From Mytilus edulis (Eukaryota > Mollusca > Bivalvia > Mytilida > Mytilidae): a stretch of 64,000 bases of DNA. The position numbers and the translations under genes are program-made. The notes under the pieces are model-generated. The model had not been told where the DNA came from. It made no database searches and saw only the letters and a list, made by a program, of their open reading frames with translations. The stretch covers positions 72,405,960 through 72,469,959 of the forward strand of contig NC_092345.1 in NCBI RefSeq assembly GCF_963676685.1, written 5' to 3'. Of the stretch, positions 21,010 through 30,518 are shown piece after piece (within the stretch, counting starts at the first letter, position 1; each line of letters begins with the position of its first letter).

Positions 21010-23592
21010 ATGATGAATATCCAACCGTATAAAGTTGATAACATACAGAAAACCAACTTGGTTAGTGTACATACACTTCCTCAAAATAGTTACAACAATA
21101 ACTACACTCTCAATATAGAAAAATCACTGAAGAAAAAGCTTGAAAGTACTAAAAGATCTGTAATAGAGTATGTCTATACTGGCGGTGGCGTTACTATCAA
21201 AATGGACACCATATCTTTTGAACTGTTCATATATGCTCTGGAGCAATATTTTAACGATCCTTCTTTCAAGTTTCATGATTACCGCAAAACCATAGCAACA
21301 GACAAAGGAGGAAATAATGTTCAATATACCTACCATATTTTTGACAATCCAACTGATAGTTACACAATCAATGCATACCTAACAAAATGCAACTTACTAA
21401 TCAATGGGAAAAATGTGGACAAATTGTTCTATAGAGATATTGAACACATACACAAGATCATGTCTAATACGCAAATCAATGGTGCAAATATAAACACTGA
21501 CCTCCTGAATAAAAACCTAGCATCAAAATTAATTGAGGCACTAGATTGTCTTAAAAAATCAGCAACACCGAATCCTGGCTTACCTGAGAACAAATCTACA
21601 AAAAGTTCAAATGAGGAACGTTGTATTAAGTGCAATAGGAACTGCAAATCTAGGGCAGTATTGTGTCATAACAATCACTGGGTTCATTATAAATGTGACA
21701 AGTTGTCTGTAGAAGATATTTCCTCCATCGAAAAGAATGATAAAACATATCAATGTAAAAGTTGTGACAGTACAAAGGTAAATATACTTGACACACAGAG
21801 GGGCAATGGTGGGACTTACCACAACGTCCCTTCTGTGTTAAAGTACCACCAATCCCATATAACTTGTACTACTAGTCCTGAAACACATCTAAAAACATAT
21901 GGAAATAGCATCCAGTCAGAAGTAAGACATATTACTAGTGCAAGAGCCATACTTATAGAGGAGAACCTTATACAATGCTCTGTATGTGATGAAGCCCTAA
22001 ATGATACAGAAAATATCTGTCCAGAGTGCAATTTAGTATGTCATAACAGCTGTCTTGATACCAATACAAATTCCTGTTACACTTGTGCTGGCTTGTTAGA
22101 TCAGAGGTCCAGTTCAAATACATTAGAAACAGTTTACAAACTCCATACCTCTACAAATTCTATCTTGGTACAGGACATTATTGATCAATCTCAAGATGGA
22201 CATCCATTATCTACAAAATCTTCAAACCATTCGGATTGTCTCAACACACAGGTACCCAATCTCAATACTAAAGACTTATCAACATCCTTTTCAGATCTAG
22301 AAACTGTTGTTCAAACCACATGCAAATCTATTGAATCTAATAGCCATGTAGCTAAGAGTAATCACAACAACATTGAATTAGCATGTACCTACACGTCTGC
22401 AGTACCTAAAACTGCCAATCCTTCCATTCCGGATATTCCTATGCCTCACAATCATCATGTTACAAATTCAAAAGAAACAAGTAAAAAAGATCAGGGTAAA
22501 GAAATTTCGGCCAAAGACTTTAAACTTCTAGAGCAAAAGTTAAAGAAAAAAGAAGAACAATTAAAGATTAAAGAAGCTATATTAAATGACAAATCAAATG
22601 ACAAGTCAAGTATTTTAGATAGACTATTCAAAGCAGAAAGTAGAAACCTAGAACTAGAACAATCTCTTAAAACCCTAAATCAATGTTTAGATAACTCTGT
22701 GAAGAATCAAGCCCACATGGATAGTAAGACAACTGACAACCATAAACAAAAACAGCCAGCTGAAGATCTCATCAGAGGTATACATGAAAGAGTAACCGAG
22801 TATGTCCTAAAAAAAGTTGATCGGGAACTTAGTCTTCTCCAATCCTTGGATACAGATAGTCCTCTACAAGAGAAATCTACACATGTCAATAGTGCTCCAA
22901 CTAGCTCCGTCCAACACAACGTTGAATATGCAAATTATCGCAATAGTGCTCCAACTAGTTCCGTCCAACACAACATTGTCTATGCAAATCCACATTTTCC
23001 GAGCTACCCATACAACACTCACTATTCCAGAGATTACAATATTCCAGCCACTAATTATAATAGTACATCACATTATCAGTGGGGCAATGGTGGGACTTAC
23101 CACAACGTCCCTACTGATAGTCGTGATCCGTGCTATCCACACTCTCACAACTGGAATAATTATCAGGACAATATCCACAAGAGTTACTACCCGGAAACAA
23201 GTACTCCAGATTATTATACCCAAGGTAACTGGTGGGGCAATGGTGGGACTTACCACAACGTCCCCCCAGAAACCTTTCATCATTCTCATAATCGGCATTC
23301 TGCAGAAAATCATGTTTGTTTTTCTAATTTAATCTCACTTACTCCGACTCAACTTTCTGCTAATTCTGCTAGTAATACAGAGGCAAATTGTAGAGAAAAA
23401 ACATCTACTGCAAGATTTCATAATTCTTCGTCTTCCTCTATAACGAACACTCCAGAAGAGAAAGATAAAACTTCTCCAATACTTCACGGTTCAAGAATAG
23501 GTCAACCTCTATATTATTCACAAGACAAATCGGAGCAGGATTTTTTATACAAGGAACTGTTCCAATTCGAAAGGCACAAAATGTTGTCATAA
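21010..23592 (+). CDS. ORF1 protein of the non-LTR element: PHD-type zinc fingers, coiled coil, repeated GNGGTYHNVP
   Basis: 860 residues. Residues about 204-250 form a PHD-like finger (CIKC, then C, HWVHYKC, CKSC). Residues about 324-360 form a second cysteine-rich finger (CSVC, CPEC, CHNSC, CYTC). Residues about 490-560 are a Lys/Glu-rich coiled coil. The last 220 residues are rich in Asn, His and Tyr. GNGGTYHNVP occurs three times (near residues 264, 695 and 742), each encoded by hairpin motif H1, and NSAPTSSVQHN occurs twice in tandem (near 630 and 647). PHD fingers are known in CR1-like ORF1 proteins, which bind element RNA and chaperone nucleic acid. Start ATG ATG; the second Met is equally possible. 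Its end overlaps the open ORF2 frame by 124 nt. Confidence 0.82.
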   Translation: MMNIQPYKVDNIQKTNLVSVHTLPQNSYNNNYTLNIEKSLKKKLESTKRSVIEYVYTGGGVTIKMDTISFELFIYALEQYFNDPSFKFHDYRKTIATDKGGNNVQYTYHIFDNPTDSYTINAYLTKCNLLINGKNVDKLFYRDIEHIHKIMSNTQINGANINTDLLNKNLASKLIEALDCLKKSATPNPGLPENKSTKSSNEERCIKCNRNCKSRAVLCHNNHWVHYKCDKLSVEDISSIEKNDKTYQCKSCDSTKVNILDTQRGNGGTYHNVPSVLKYHQSHITCTTSPETHLKTYGNSIQSEVRHITSARAILIEENLIQCSVCDEALNDTENICPECNLVCHNSCLDTNTNSCYTCAGLLDQRSSSNTLETVYKLHTSTNSILVQDIIDQSQDGHPLSTKSSNHSDCLNTQVPNLNTKDLSTSFSDLETVVQTTCKSIESNSHVAKSNHNNIELACTYTSAVPKTANPSIPDIPMPHNHHVTNSKETSKKDQGKEISAKDFKLLEQKLKKKEEQLKIKEAILNDKSNDKSSILDRLFKAESRNLELEQSLKTLNQCLDNSVKNQAHMDSKTTDNHKQKQPAEDLIRGIHERVTEYVLKKVDRELSLLQSLDTDSPLQEKSTHVNSAPTSSVQHNVEYANYRNSAPTSSVQHNIVYANPHFPSYPYNTHYSRDYNIPATNYNSTSHYQWGNGGTYHNVPTDSRDPCYPHSHNWNNYQDNIHKSYYPETSTPDYYTQGNWWGNGGTYHNVPPETFHHSHNRHSAENHVCFSNLISLTPTQLSANSASNTEANCREKTSTARFHNSSSSSITNTPEEKDKTSPILHGSRIGQPLYYSQDKSEQDFLYKELFQFERHKMLS
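21793..21838 (+). other. Recurrent hairpin motif H1, copy 2 (within ORF1)
   Basis: Core 21800-21830. The outer stem ACACAGA (21793-21799) pairs perfectly with TCTGTGT (21832-21838). The inner core has GGGG pairing with CCC(T), and TGGT pairing with ACCA across a 7-nt loop. Encodes GNGGTYHNVP. Confidence 0.75.
23082..23121 (+). other. Recurrent hairpin motif H1, copy 3 (within ORF1)
   Basis: Core 23091-23111, identical to copy 2 in the core. The outer stem TATCAGT (23084-23090) pairs with ACTGATA (23113-23119), a completely different sequence from copy 2 but again perfectly complementary. Pairing extends by a wobble and an A-T pair. Confidence 0.75.
23222..23276 (+). other. Recurrent hairpin motif H1, copy 4 (within ORF1)
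   Basis: The core begins GGGG at 23234. The outer stem is CTGG/CCAG plus AAGGT/ACCTT separated by an AA/AA internal loop, with one bulged T. It is the third different outer stem among the coding copies. Confidence 0.7.
23541..23563 (+). promoter_or_regulatory. Candidate -1 frameshift site between ORF1 and ORF2 of the non-LTR element
   Basis: TTTTTTA at 23541-23547 is in the X XXY YYZ register of ORF1 (T TTT TTA). The ORF2 frame (-1) is open from 23469, so a slip here would fuse ORF1 to ORF2. Five nt downstream, GGAA-ctg-TTCC (23553-23563) can make only a weak hairpin. Reinitiation at the ORF2 ATG, 26 nt after the ORF1 stop, is an alternative. Confidence 0.45.
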
Positions 23593-23618
23593 ACATCGAC
23601 ACGTTACTTACTGAACAA

Positions 23619-26600
23619 ATGAATACAAGCAGTGATGGAATTATTGAATACGATGTTTTAGATTTTAAAAATGACTGTATAAATGTACATTGTGTAAATA
23701 AAGATAAAGATGTACGTAGCAACTCTACTCTGAGAATTTTAGATTTTAACTGCAAAAACATATTGACATGTGGTCCACTATTTAAAGAGTTGGAAAGCAA
23801 AATTGATATATTTCTTCTCCAAGAACACTGGCTATATGACTGCCAACTAAATCTATTACAAGAACTACATAGTGATTTTACTGGAACGGGTAAAGCAGTT
23901 GATTCTAATGATCCTATTCAACCTCTTCATATGCCTCGTGGCTATGGAGGTGTAGCTATATTGTGGAAAAAGAATCTTGACAAACTTGTTACAACTTTAC
24001 CAATTGGAAATGAGAGAATACAGTGTATTGAGTTGTCTGGAAATCAGAAACTTTTATTTATTTCTATTTATCTTCCTTGCAAATCGTCAGATAACCATCT
24101 AAATGAACTTTATGAATGTATTGACCAATTACATGAGATCATGGAGGTTTATAAAACCACTCACCAGATAATTATTGGTGGAGATTTTAATGAAAATATT
24201 TTTAAAGAAAATAACTCTAATAGAAAAAATTATATACTTGATTTCATGTCAGACCATAACTTGTCTACTACAGAAGTTGGAATTACCTATACACATACCA
24301 GTGGCATATCATCTTCTGCAATTGATTATATACTTTACCAAGAGAAATTTAAAGATTTCATAATAAATATTGAAAAACCTGACATTATTTCAAACGTCTC
24401 GGATCATCTTCCAATTCTACTACAACTCAAATATAAATTTCCCTGCATTAATTCCGTAAGTCAAACACAGGTGACTACCCACCATAAGGTCAAATGGAAC
24501 AATATAGATAGAGATAGATATAAAATTCTAGTTGAAGAAGGCATAGCTCTATTAAAAGTCGATCCAATGAACCCTAATGAACTGGATCAAGCTTTTCAGA
24601 CTCTCAACCATACTCTTACTAAAGCTACTTTGGCTGTTGCTCCCAAAAAGAAAAAAAAGATACGGAAGAAGAAATTACAAATTATGACTGAAAATATTTC
24701 TCAAGCAATATCAGAGAAAAAAATAGCATTCTTTCAGTGGAAACAAAATGGTCGTCCACCTGACCCCAACCATCCTCTTACTATTCAGAAGAAAATCACA
24801 ACTTCCTCTCTTCGTAAACAATGCAGAATAGAAACTGCACTACAGAGAATACAAGAACGGCAGAAAATCATTGATGCAGGGTATAACGATCCGGCACTTT
24901 TCTACAGCCTTATAAAAAAACAAAGAGGTAGACTTTCACGCTTTATTGAGGAACTAACTGTTGATGAAGAAATTTTCCAATCTCCCGAAAATGTAATGAA
25001 GGGCTGGAATAAACATTTTGGTGACCTAGCAAAAAAGTCCAACAATAACTCTTTTGACACTAATTATCTAAATTCAATTGAAAAAGAAGCTACCCATATT
25101 ATTAACAAATGTAAAGATACATATATTCATCAGGAAATTTCTACTGAAGAGATAAAAAGAGCTGTCTCAAAACTCAATACAAACAAAGCTGAGGATTTTT
25201 ATGGTTTAACAGCTGAACATTTTATCCATGGAAGCGAATCTTTATTACAACATTTACAACATCTGTTGAATATCTGCTTTAAATTCTGCTACATACCGGA
25301 TTTACTGAAAATCGGAACTTTATTTCCTGTGTTCAAAAATAAAGGGGATGTAAAAAATGCCAAAAATTATAGAGGAATTACTATAACTCCAACATACTCA
25401 AAAATTATAGAAAAAATATTGAAAGAAAGAGAAAATCCAAAAATTATAATTTCACAAAACCCTCTTCAAAAAGGATTCACTGAGGGCACGTCTCCACTGA
25501 TTTGTGAACTTTTTATAGAAGAATTTGAAAGGGAAAGCAAAGACCTTAAACTTCCAGTCTACATAGCCTTATTAGATGGCAAGTCAGCTTTCGATGTTGT
25601 GGTACATGCTAATTTGATCCGTCGTATGTTCCAGATAGACTTCACGGAACAATCCATACTATTACTAAATAATCTATATGTAAATGCATCTTCTCTTATC
25701 AAATGGAATAATATAATGTCAAAAGAGATGTTCACTATTGATCAAGGGGTCCGTCAAGGAGGTGCATTCAGCGCTGACTTATATAAAATCTACATTAATC
25801 CTCTGCTTAACATTTTAAGTACATCAGGTCTTGGTGGAAGAGTAGGGAACATAAATTGTTGTGCTCCTACATGTGCTGACGATGTAGCACTTGTCTCCAA
25901 CAACCCTCTAGAATTACAAACCATGATTAACATTGCTTTGGATTTTAGCAAAAGAGAAGGGTATTTATTACAGCCTACAAAAAGCGTTATTATTCCAGTA
26001 AAAACATGCCGCAAATTTTATGAAATTGAAGATGGATTTTGGAAATTAAATGGAAAAAACATGCCAATTGTTTCGAACGCCTCACACATAGGAATTCAAA
26101 AATCTGACAAAAATTCTGCTGAATCGACAGTAAATGAAAATATAAAGAAAGCACGTAGAGCAATGTACAGTTTAATGGGTACAGGCCTCCATGGAGAGAA
26201 TGGTCTAGATAGTAAAACTTCAATAGCATTGATAAGAACATATATTCTGCCAATATTAACTTATGGTTTGGAAATTTTATTACCTAAAGGAAAAATACTA
26301 AATAATATATCTATTCAATATAAAAAATGGATCAAACAAATTCTGTCTTTAAATTCTAACGTAGCAGATTCTGCAGTTTATACTTTATCTGGTTTACTCC
26401 CTATAGAAGCTGAAATCCACGTCAAAGCTATCAATCTTTTTGGAAACATATCTAGAGCGAATTGTGATTCAATTGAATGGCGGATAGCCGAAAGACAGTT
26501 ACAGATAAAATCTCATAATAGTTGCAGCTGGTTTATTGAAGTCAAGGAATTATGTTTAAAATATGAAATTAATGACTTATATGCTTATTTAACCAATCCG

Positions 26601-27203
26601 TTATCAAAATTCCAATGGAAAAAGCTAGTTAAATCCAAAATTCATGACTATTGGACATCTAAAATTACTGATGAGTCAAAAGGTTACTCAACTCTTAAAT
26701 TTATGGACCATAAATATAATATTGGATCTGTACATCCTTTAGCTATATCAGTTAATGCAAATCTAAAGGACATCAGAAAAATTCCTGTACGTCTTAAAAT
26801 TTCAACTGGGAACTATATCCTACAAACCCACAAGGCATCATTTTCAAAGAATAACTTTATAAGTCCAACTTGTAAACTCTGTGGTAAAGCGGATGAAACG
26901 GTGGAACATTTTATTCTATTGTGTGAAAAGTTAGAAGAGACAAGAATACCACTTTTGTCAAAGATCTTAGATAATGGAAGCCTGATCCTAGCCAAAGTTG
27001 CAACTTCGTTTCCAATCGATCTTATCCAACTAATCATCAATCCGTTCTGTTATGTAGACATTAATGCAAACAGAGCTGTTTTTGAGGAAACCAGTAATAT
27101 TTTGGAACCCCTGTGTAGACAGTTGCTTTATAATATGCATAACAAACGCTATGCTTTATTAGCTAATATAGATAAGCAAGGCAGTAGAAAATCTAACTTC
27201 TAA
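23619..27203 (+). CDS. ORF2 of a CR1/L2-like non-LTR retrotransposon: APE endonuclease and reverse transcriptase
   Basis: 1194 residues. Endonuclease at about 40-270: LLQEHWL (catalytic Glu, ~68), GGDFNEN (~186), SAIDYIL (~233) and VSDHLPI (~261), so the catalytic set is complete. Reverse transcriptase at about 560-830: NYRGITITP, motif A ALLDGKSAFDVV (~651), motif B GVRQGGAFSADLYK, motif C CADDVALVS (~752) and a PTKS motif D. C-terminal zinc finger CKLCG...VEHFILLC (~1085), as in many non-LTR elements. It nicks target DNA and primes reverse transcription there. Motif C has Cys instead of the usual Tyr or Phe before ADD. The frame is open upstream to 23469. It is intact and so potentially active. 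Placement in the CR1/L2 group rests on the PHD and esterase partners and the short-repeat tail. Confidence 0.93.
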   Translation: MNTSSDGIIEYDVLDFKNDCINVHCVNKDKDVRSNSTLRILDFNCKNILTCGPLFKELESKIDIFLLQEHWLYDCQLNLLQELHSDFTGTGKAVDSNDPIQPLHMPRGYGGVAILWKKNLDKLVTTLPIGNERIQCIELSGNQKLLFISIYLPCKSSDNHLNELYECIDQLHEIMEVYKTTHQIIIGGDFNENIFKENNSNRKNYILDFMSDHNLSTTEVGITYTHTSGISSSAIDYILYQEKFKDFIINIEKPDIISNVSDHLPILLQLKYKFPCINSVSQTQVTTHHKVKWNNIDRDRYKILVEEGIALLKVDPMNPNELDQAFQTLNHTLTKATLAVAPKKKKKIRKKKLQIMTENISQAISEKKIAFFQWKQNGRPPDPNHPLTIQKKITTSSLRKQCRIETALQRIQERQKIIDAGYNDPALFYSLIKKQRGRLSRFIEELTVDEEIFQSPENVMKGWNKHFGDLAKKSNNNSFDTNYLNSIEKEATHIINKCKDTYIHQEISTEEIKRAVSKLNTNKAEDFYGLTAEHFIHGSESLLQHLQHLLNICFKFCYIPDLLKIGTLFPVFKNKGDVKNAKNYRGITITPTYSKIIEKILKERENPKIIISQNPLQKGFTEGTSPLICELFIEEFERESKDLKLPVYIALLDGKSAFDVVVHANLIRRMFQIDFTEQSILLLNNLYVNASSLIKWNNIMSKEMFTIDQGVRQGGAFSADLYKIYINPLLNILSTSGLGGRVGNINCCAPTCADDVALVSNNPLELQTMINIALDFSKREGYLLQPTKSVIIPVKTCRKFYEIEDGFWKLNGKNMPIVSNASHIGIQKSDKNSAESTVNENIKKARRAMYSLMGTGLHGENGLDSKTSIALIRTYILPILTYGLEILLPKGKILNNISIQYKKWIKQILSLNSNVADSAVYTLSGLLPIEAEIHVKAINLFGNISRANCDSIEWRIAERQLQIKSHNSCSWFIEVKELCLKYEINDLYAYLTNPLSKFQWKKLVKSKIHDYWTSKITDESKGYSTLKFMDHKYNIGSVHPLAISVNANLKDIRKIPVRLKISTGNYILQTHKASFSKNNFISPTCKLCGKADETVEHFILLCEKLEETRIPLLSKILDNGSLILAKVATSFPIDLIQLIINPFCYVDINANRAVFEETSNILEPLCRQLLYNMHNKRYALLANIDKQGSRKSNF

Positions 27204-27497
27204 TTGCTTAATAGTGTAGTTTAGTAAGATTGGCCTTGCAAGTACATATCGGGCACACATGGTCCCAGAATGAGTTGTTTTTGTATTCAAAGAACATTTT
27301 AGTTTTATTTCTATCAAAGTTTTTTCTAATGTTTTATTTTGTGTATGTAACATAAATTCTTGAGGTGGCGGAAAATTTTAATATATGAAGTGATGCGCGT
27401 TGTATTGTGTTATATTGCGTATTGACATTTTCCTCTGTGTGAATGGAGGTGTGCCTTGATTGGCAGAATTACGATTACAGATTACAGATTACAGATT
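27204..27497 (+). other. 3' UTR and short-repeat tail of the non-LTR element
   Basis: About 270 nt without a frame, ending in gattaca repeated more than three times (27473-27497). CR1/L2-type elements end in short tandem repeats rather than poly(A), so this marks the 3' end. The next sequence belongs to the gypsy leader. Confidence 0.75.
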
Positions 27498-28580
27498 GAA
27501 CCGTGTTATCCCTGTGAATTAAACATTCACGCATTATTTCCACACCATTACCAATAAAACTTTGAACCATTGAATTGAATATACTCACTTCACTTGAATA
27601 AAGGTGAAAACAAACAAAATATAAACCGTATGAACTGAATTTCAGTTTGTACACGAAAAGGGAGACAATTATAAAAACAAAACCAGTTGTTACACGAAAA
27701 GGGAGACAATTATCAAAACAAAAACAAAAACCAGTTGTTACACGAAAAGGGAGACAATTATAAAAACAAAACATCAAAAGATTGAAATTCTTTTGGCAAA
27801 TTTTTATTTAATCTGAGTCAGTAGTACTGGCCAATTATCAAAATTCAAAAATATGATTATTGAGACAGTAGTGCTGTCCTAATGTACGTTATTTGTTTAA
27901 TTTAAACTAATAAAAGTATTAGAAATAGACATAATTGAGCAATTGGCAGATACTATTACAGTGTGTATATTTTTCTTTGGGGTATATAATAAAAGTATAC
28001 CGCATTATATATTCAGTTTGTGTGATATACATGTTAGTAATTGAATATATATAAATTATTATTACAAAGCAAGAAAGATATTGGTTTGATGCTATAGATA
28101 TTCAGAATAGTTATATTAGTCTAATTGTTGTACATTGAAATAAAGACTTACTATTTTTTCTACACATATAATTGAAATAAAGATTTATTATTTTTTTTTC
28201 TACACATATACTTGGTTATTATATTTATATTTGCTGTGTTTTTTGGTGTTATTTTTGTTGTAATTTTTTCAAACTATAGATATATATATATATATATTTA
28301 TGGATAATCATATTGATTAAAGTAATTTTTTTTTATGATTGAGCATACTTGAGATAAAACATTAGAATATAAACTGAAATCTAGAAAAATAAATAAATAA
28401 ATTTACATGATCGTGTCAGCAGTGCTGGCCGTGTTAAAATTAATTTAGAGGTATTGAGTGAGTCAGCGGTGCTGGCCGTATTTAAAACGTATCATTGAGT
28501 GAGTCAGCTGTGCTGGCCGTATTTAAAACGTATCTTAAAATTTATTTGATATAGAAGTAATTATTGTGTATTAAATAAAA
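27498..28580 (+). other. Gypsy leader with tandem repeats and five H2 hairpins
   Basis: Non-coding. 27648-27772 holds three copies of a 40-50-bp unit (acacgaaaagggagacaatt, then a-rich). 28135-28210 holds two copies of a unit ending ttttctacacatata. 28455-28540 holds two copies of gagtgagtcagc-tgctggccgtatttaaaacg. H2 hairpins are at 27815-27832, 27862-27879, 28413-28430, 28460-28477 and 28501-28518. Leaders of retroelements usually hold packaging and dimerisation signals. Confidence 0.7.
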
Positions 28581-30518
28581 GTGAAGATGTCGACAATTAA
28601 CATCAATACTGCGACAAAAGAAGAGTTAATGGGAATTAGAGACATAGGGGAGGCCAGAGCCAATTTAATTATAAAAGCAAGAAAAATTAAAGGCACCTTG
28701 ACATTAGAAGATCTAAAGATGATAGAAGGTGTACCAAACACGATTTGGGACCCATTGATAAGGAATGGCACAGTTGAAGTTAGTCCAGAGGAAGAAACTC
28801 CAGAAAAGCAACCAACAGCACAAAGTGACACTTCTGCATTAATAGAACAGTATAAGACAAAGCTGTTAATTGCAGAACAAGACAAAGTTCATTCAAAAAG
28901 GGAATATACGAAAGAACTTGAAGATTTAAAAGTAACTTTTGAGAAGCAACTATGGCGTAAGTCAGCAGAGATAGAGGAATGCCTTGCTGAACTCCAACAA
29001 ACAAAAGATAATTTTCAAAGAGAAGTGGAGAAGGATCAACTGGAAAGGGAAAAAAGTCAAAAAGAGTTGAGTTTTGAAAATACACAAATTAAACAGGAAA
29101 TGAGTGAGTTACAACATCAGTATGAGAGTACTATGGCAGAAAAAGAAGGTGGTTTTTCAGAACAAATGGAGAGCATGCAACGGGAACGTCAAACATTAAT
29201 GGATAAAGTCATGGAACAGGCTCAAGAGATGGATAAAGAAAGAGAAAGGAGCAAGGAGCAATATAAGCAGATGAAACAAAGGGATGCAGAATATGGCAGG
29301 AAATTAACTGCATTAGAAGAGCAATTACAGCATTTTAAAACATCACGACTTATTTCTGAAAAGCTAGCTCCAGGAGATATATTTAGGGGTAAAGTAACTG
29401 AGATGTCAGCTAGTTCCTGGTATAGTGATTCTGCAAAGCTTAAATCCAGACAAACATTTAGCCCAGATAAACTTGGAGACTCAAAAGAAGAGGTTAATAA
29501 CAATGGGAAAACTCCAACATCAGGGAAGGGAAAAGATGACTCGAGTTGTAAGGATGTTAAATCCAATCAACGTTCTGGACCAACACCACCAAAGCTAGCC
29601 ATTTTTGATGGGAAATCAGAATGGAAGCCGTATTTCATGCAATTTAACCATATAGCCAGGAAGTATGAATGGTCTAATGAACAAAAATTAGATCGTCTAA
29701 TTGAATGCCTCAGAGATAAGGCTCTGAAATTTGTGAGTACTCGCCAAGAGACCGTTCAAAAGGACTATGACGTGTTAGTTCAAAAGTTGAGTCAAAGATT
29801 TGGGAATAAAGATTTACCTCACACCATTAGGCGTCAATTGCAAGAGGTAAGGCAGTTTGTGGATGAGTCGATAGAGGAGTTTGCCGAAAGGATACAGGAA
29901 CTAGCAACAGATGGTTATCTAAATACACCAGAGAATGTAGTTGATACTATAGCCGTTGACGCTTTTTTGAAGGGGTGTACGGACAAAAAAGCAGCGCTAT
30001 TTGCCATGGAGAAAGACCCAAATACAATGGACCAAGCGTTACAATATGTTAAGAGCTCCATTCACAACCAAAAGATTTTATTAGGGTATAGAAAGCCAGA
30101 GGTAAAAAGGGTTCAGTTTTATGATGACTCAGATGAAGAAAGTACAGAATGTTTAGTACGTCAAGTCAAAACGGCAAATAATTCTAGTATGCAAGACTTA
30201 CAGAAAAAGTATGAGACTATGGAAACAAGAATGGCAACTACAGAACAACATATCTGGACCATTAAATCAGACATCAAGAAGATTATCAACTCAATCAGTC
30301 CCAAAACCACTGCTGATCGCCAAAGGTCGCCTTCACCAAGAGGACGAAGTCCAACCAGAGATATACGGGATATACAATGCTATACGTGTAGGGAAATGGG
30401 CCATTACAGTTCACAGTGTCCAAAGAAAAGTTGGTCGCCAATGAGACGCAACAGATCACCATCTCCAAATAATAATCTTAGAGAGGGGACTTTAAACGAG
30501 CAAGGACTGAAGATGTAG
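28581..30518 (+). CDS. gag: Gag of the Ty3/gypsy element with N-terminal helix-hairpin-helix
   Basis: 645 residues. Residues 3-55 match the ComEA-type helix-hairpin-helix pattern closely: ININTATKEELMGIRDIG, then ANLIIKARKIKG, LTLEDLKMIEGVP. This fold binds DNA non-specifically and is not a standard part of Gag. Residues about 85-255 are a long Glu/Lys/Gln-rich coiled coil. About 335-490 resemble the retrotransposon capsid domain (FDGKSEWKPYFMQF, RLIECLRDKAL, ESIEEFAERIQEL). A CCHC zinc knuckle CYTCREMGHYSSQC lies at about 600-613. It forms the particle and packages element RNA. The ATG follows a short AT-rich stretch after the hairpin-bearing leader. The stop lies 21 nt after a -1 slippery site through which Pol is made. 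Confidence 0.88.
   Translation: MKMSTININTATKEELMGIRDIGEARANLIIKARKIKGTLTLEDLKMIEGVPNTIWDPLIRNGTVEVSPEEETPEKQPTAQSDTSALIEQYKTKLLIAEQDKVHSKREYTKELEDLKVTFEKQLWRKSAEIEECLAELQQTKDNFQREVEKDQLEREKSQKELSFENTQIKQEMSELQHQYESTMAEKEGGFSEQMESMQRERQTLMDKVMEQAQEMDKERERSKEQYKQMKQRDAEYGRKLTALEEQLQHFKTSRLISEKLAPGDIFRGKVTEMSASSWYSDSAKLKSRQTFSPDKLGDSKEEVNNNGKTPTSGKGKDDSSCKDVKSNQRSGPTPPKLAIFDGKSEWKPYFMQFNHIARKYEWSNEQKLDRLIECLRDKALKFVSTRQETVQKDYDVLVQKLSQRFGNKDLPHTIRRQLQEVRQFVDESIEEFAERIQELATDGYLNTPENVVDTIAVDAFLKGCTDKKAALFAMEKDPNTMDQALQYVKSSIHNQKILLGYRKPEVKRVQFYDDSDEESTECLVRQVKTANNSSMQDLQKKYETMETRMATTEQHIWTIKSDIKKIINSISPKTTADRQRSPSPRGRSPTRDIRDIQCYTCREMGHYSSQCPKKSWSPMRRNRSPSPNNNLREGTLNEQGLKM

Noticed and set aside
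22817..23332. 171-codon frame overlapping ORF1
   Set aside because: Shadow of ORF1 in another frame; low-complexity Ile/Thr-rich translation.
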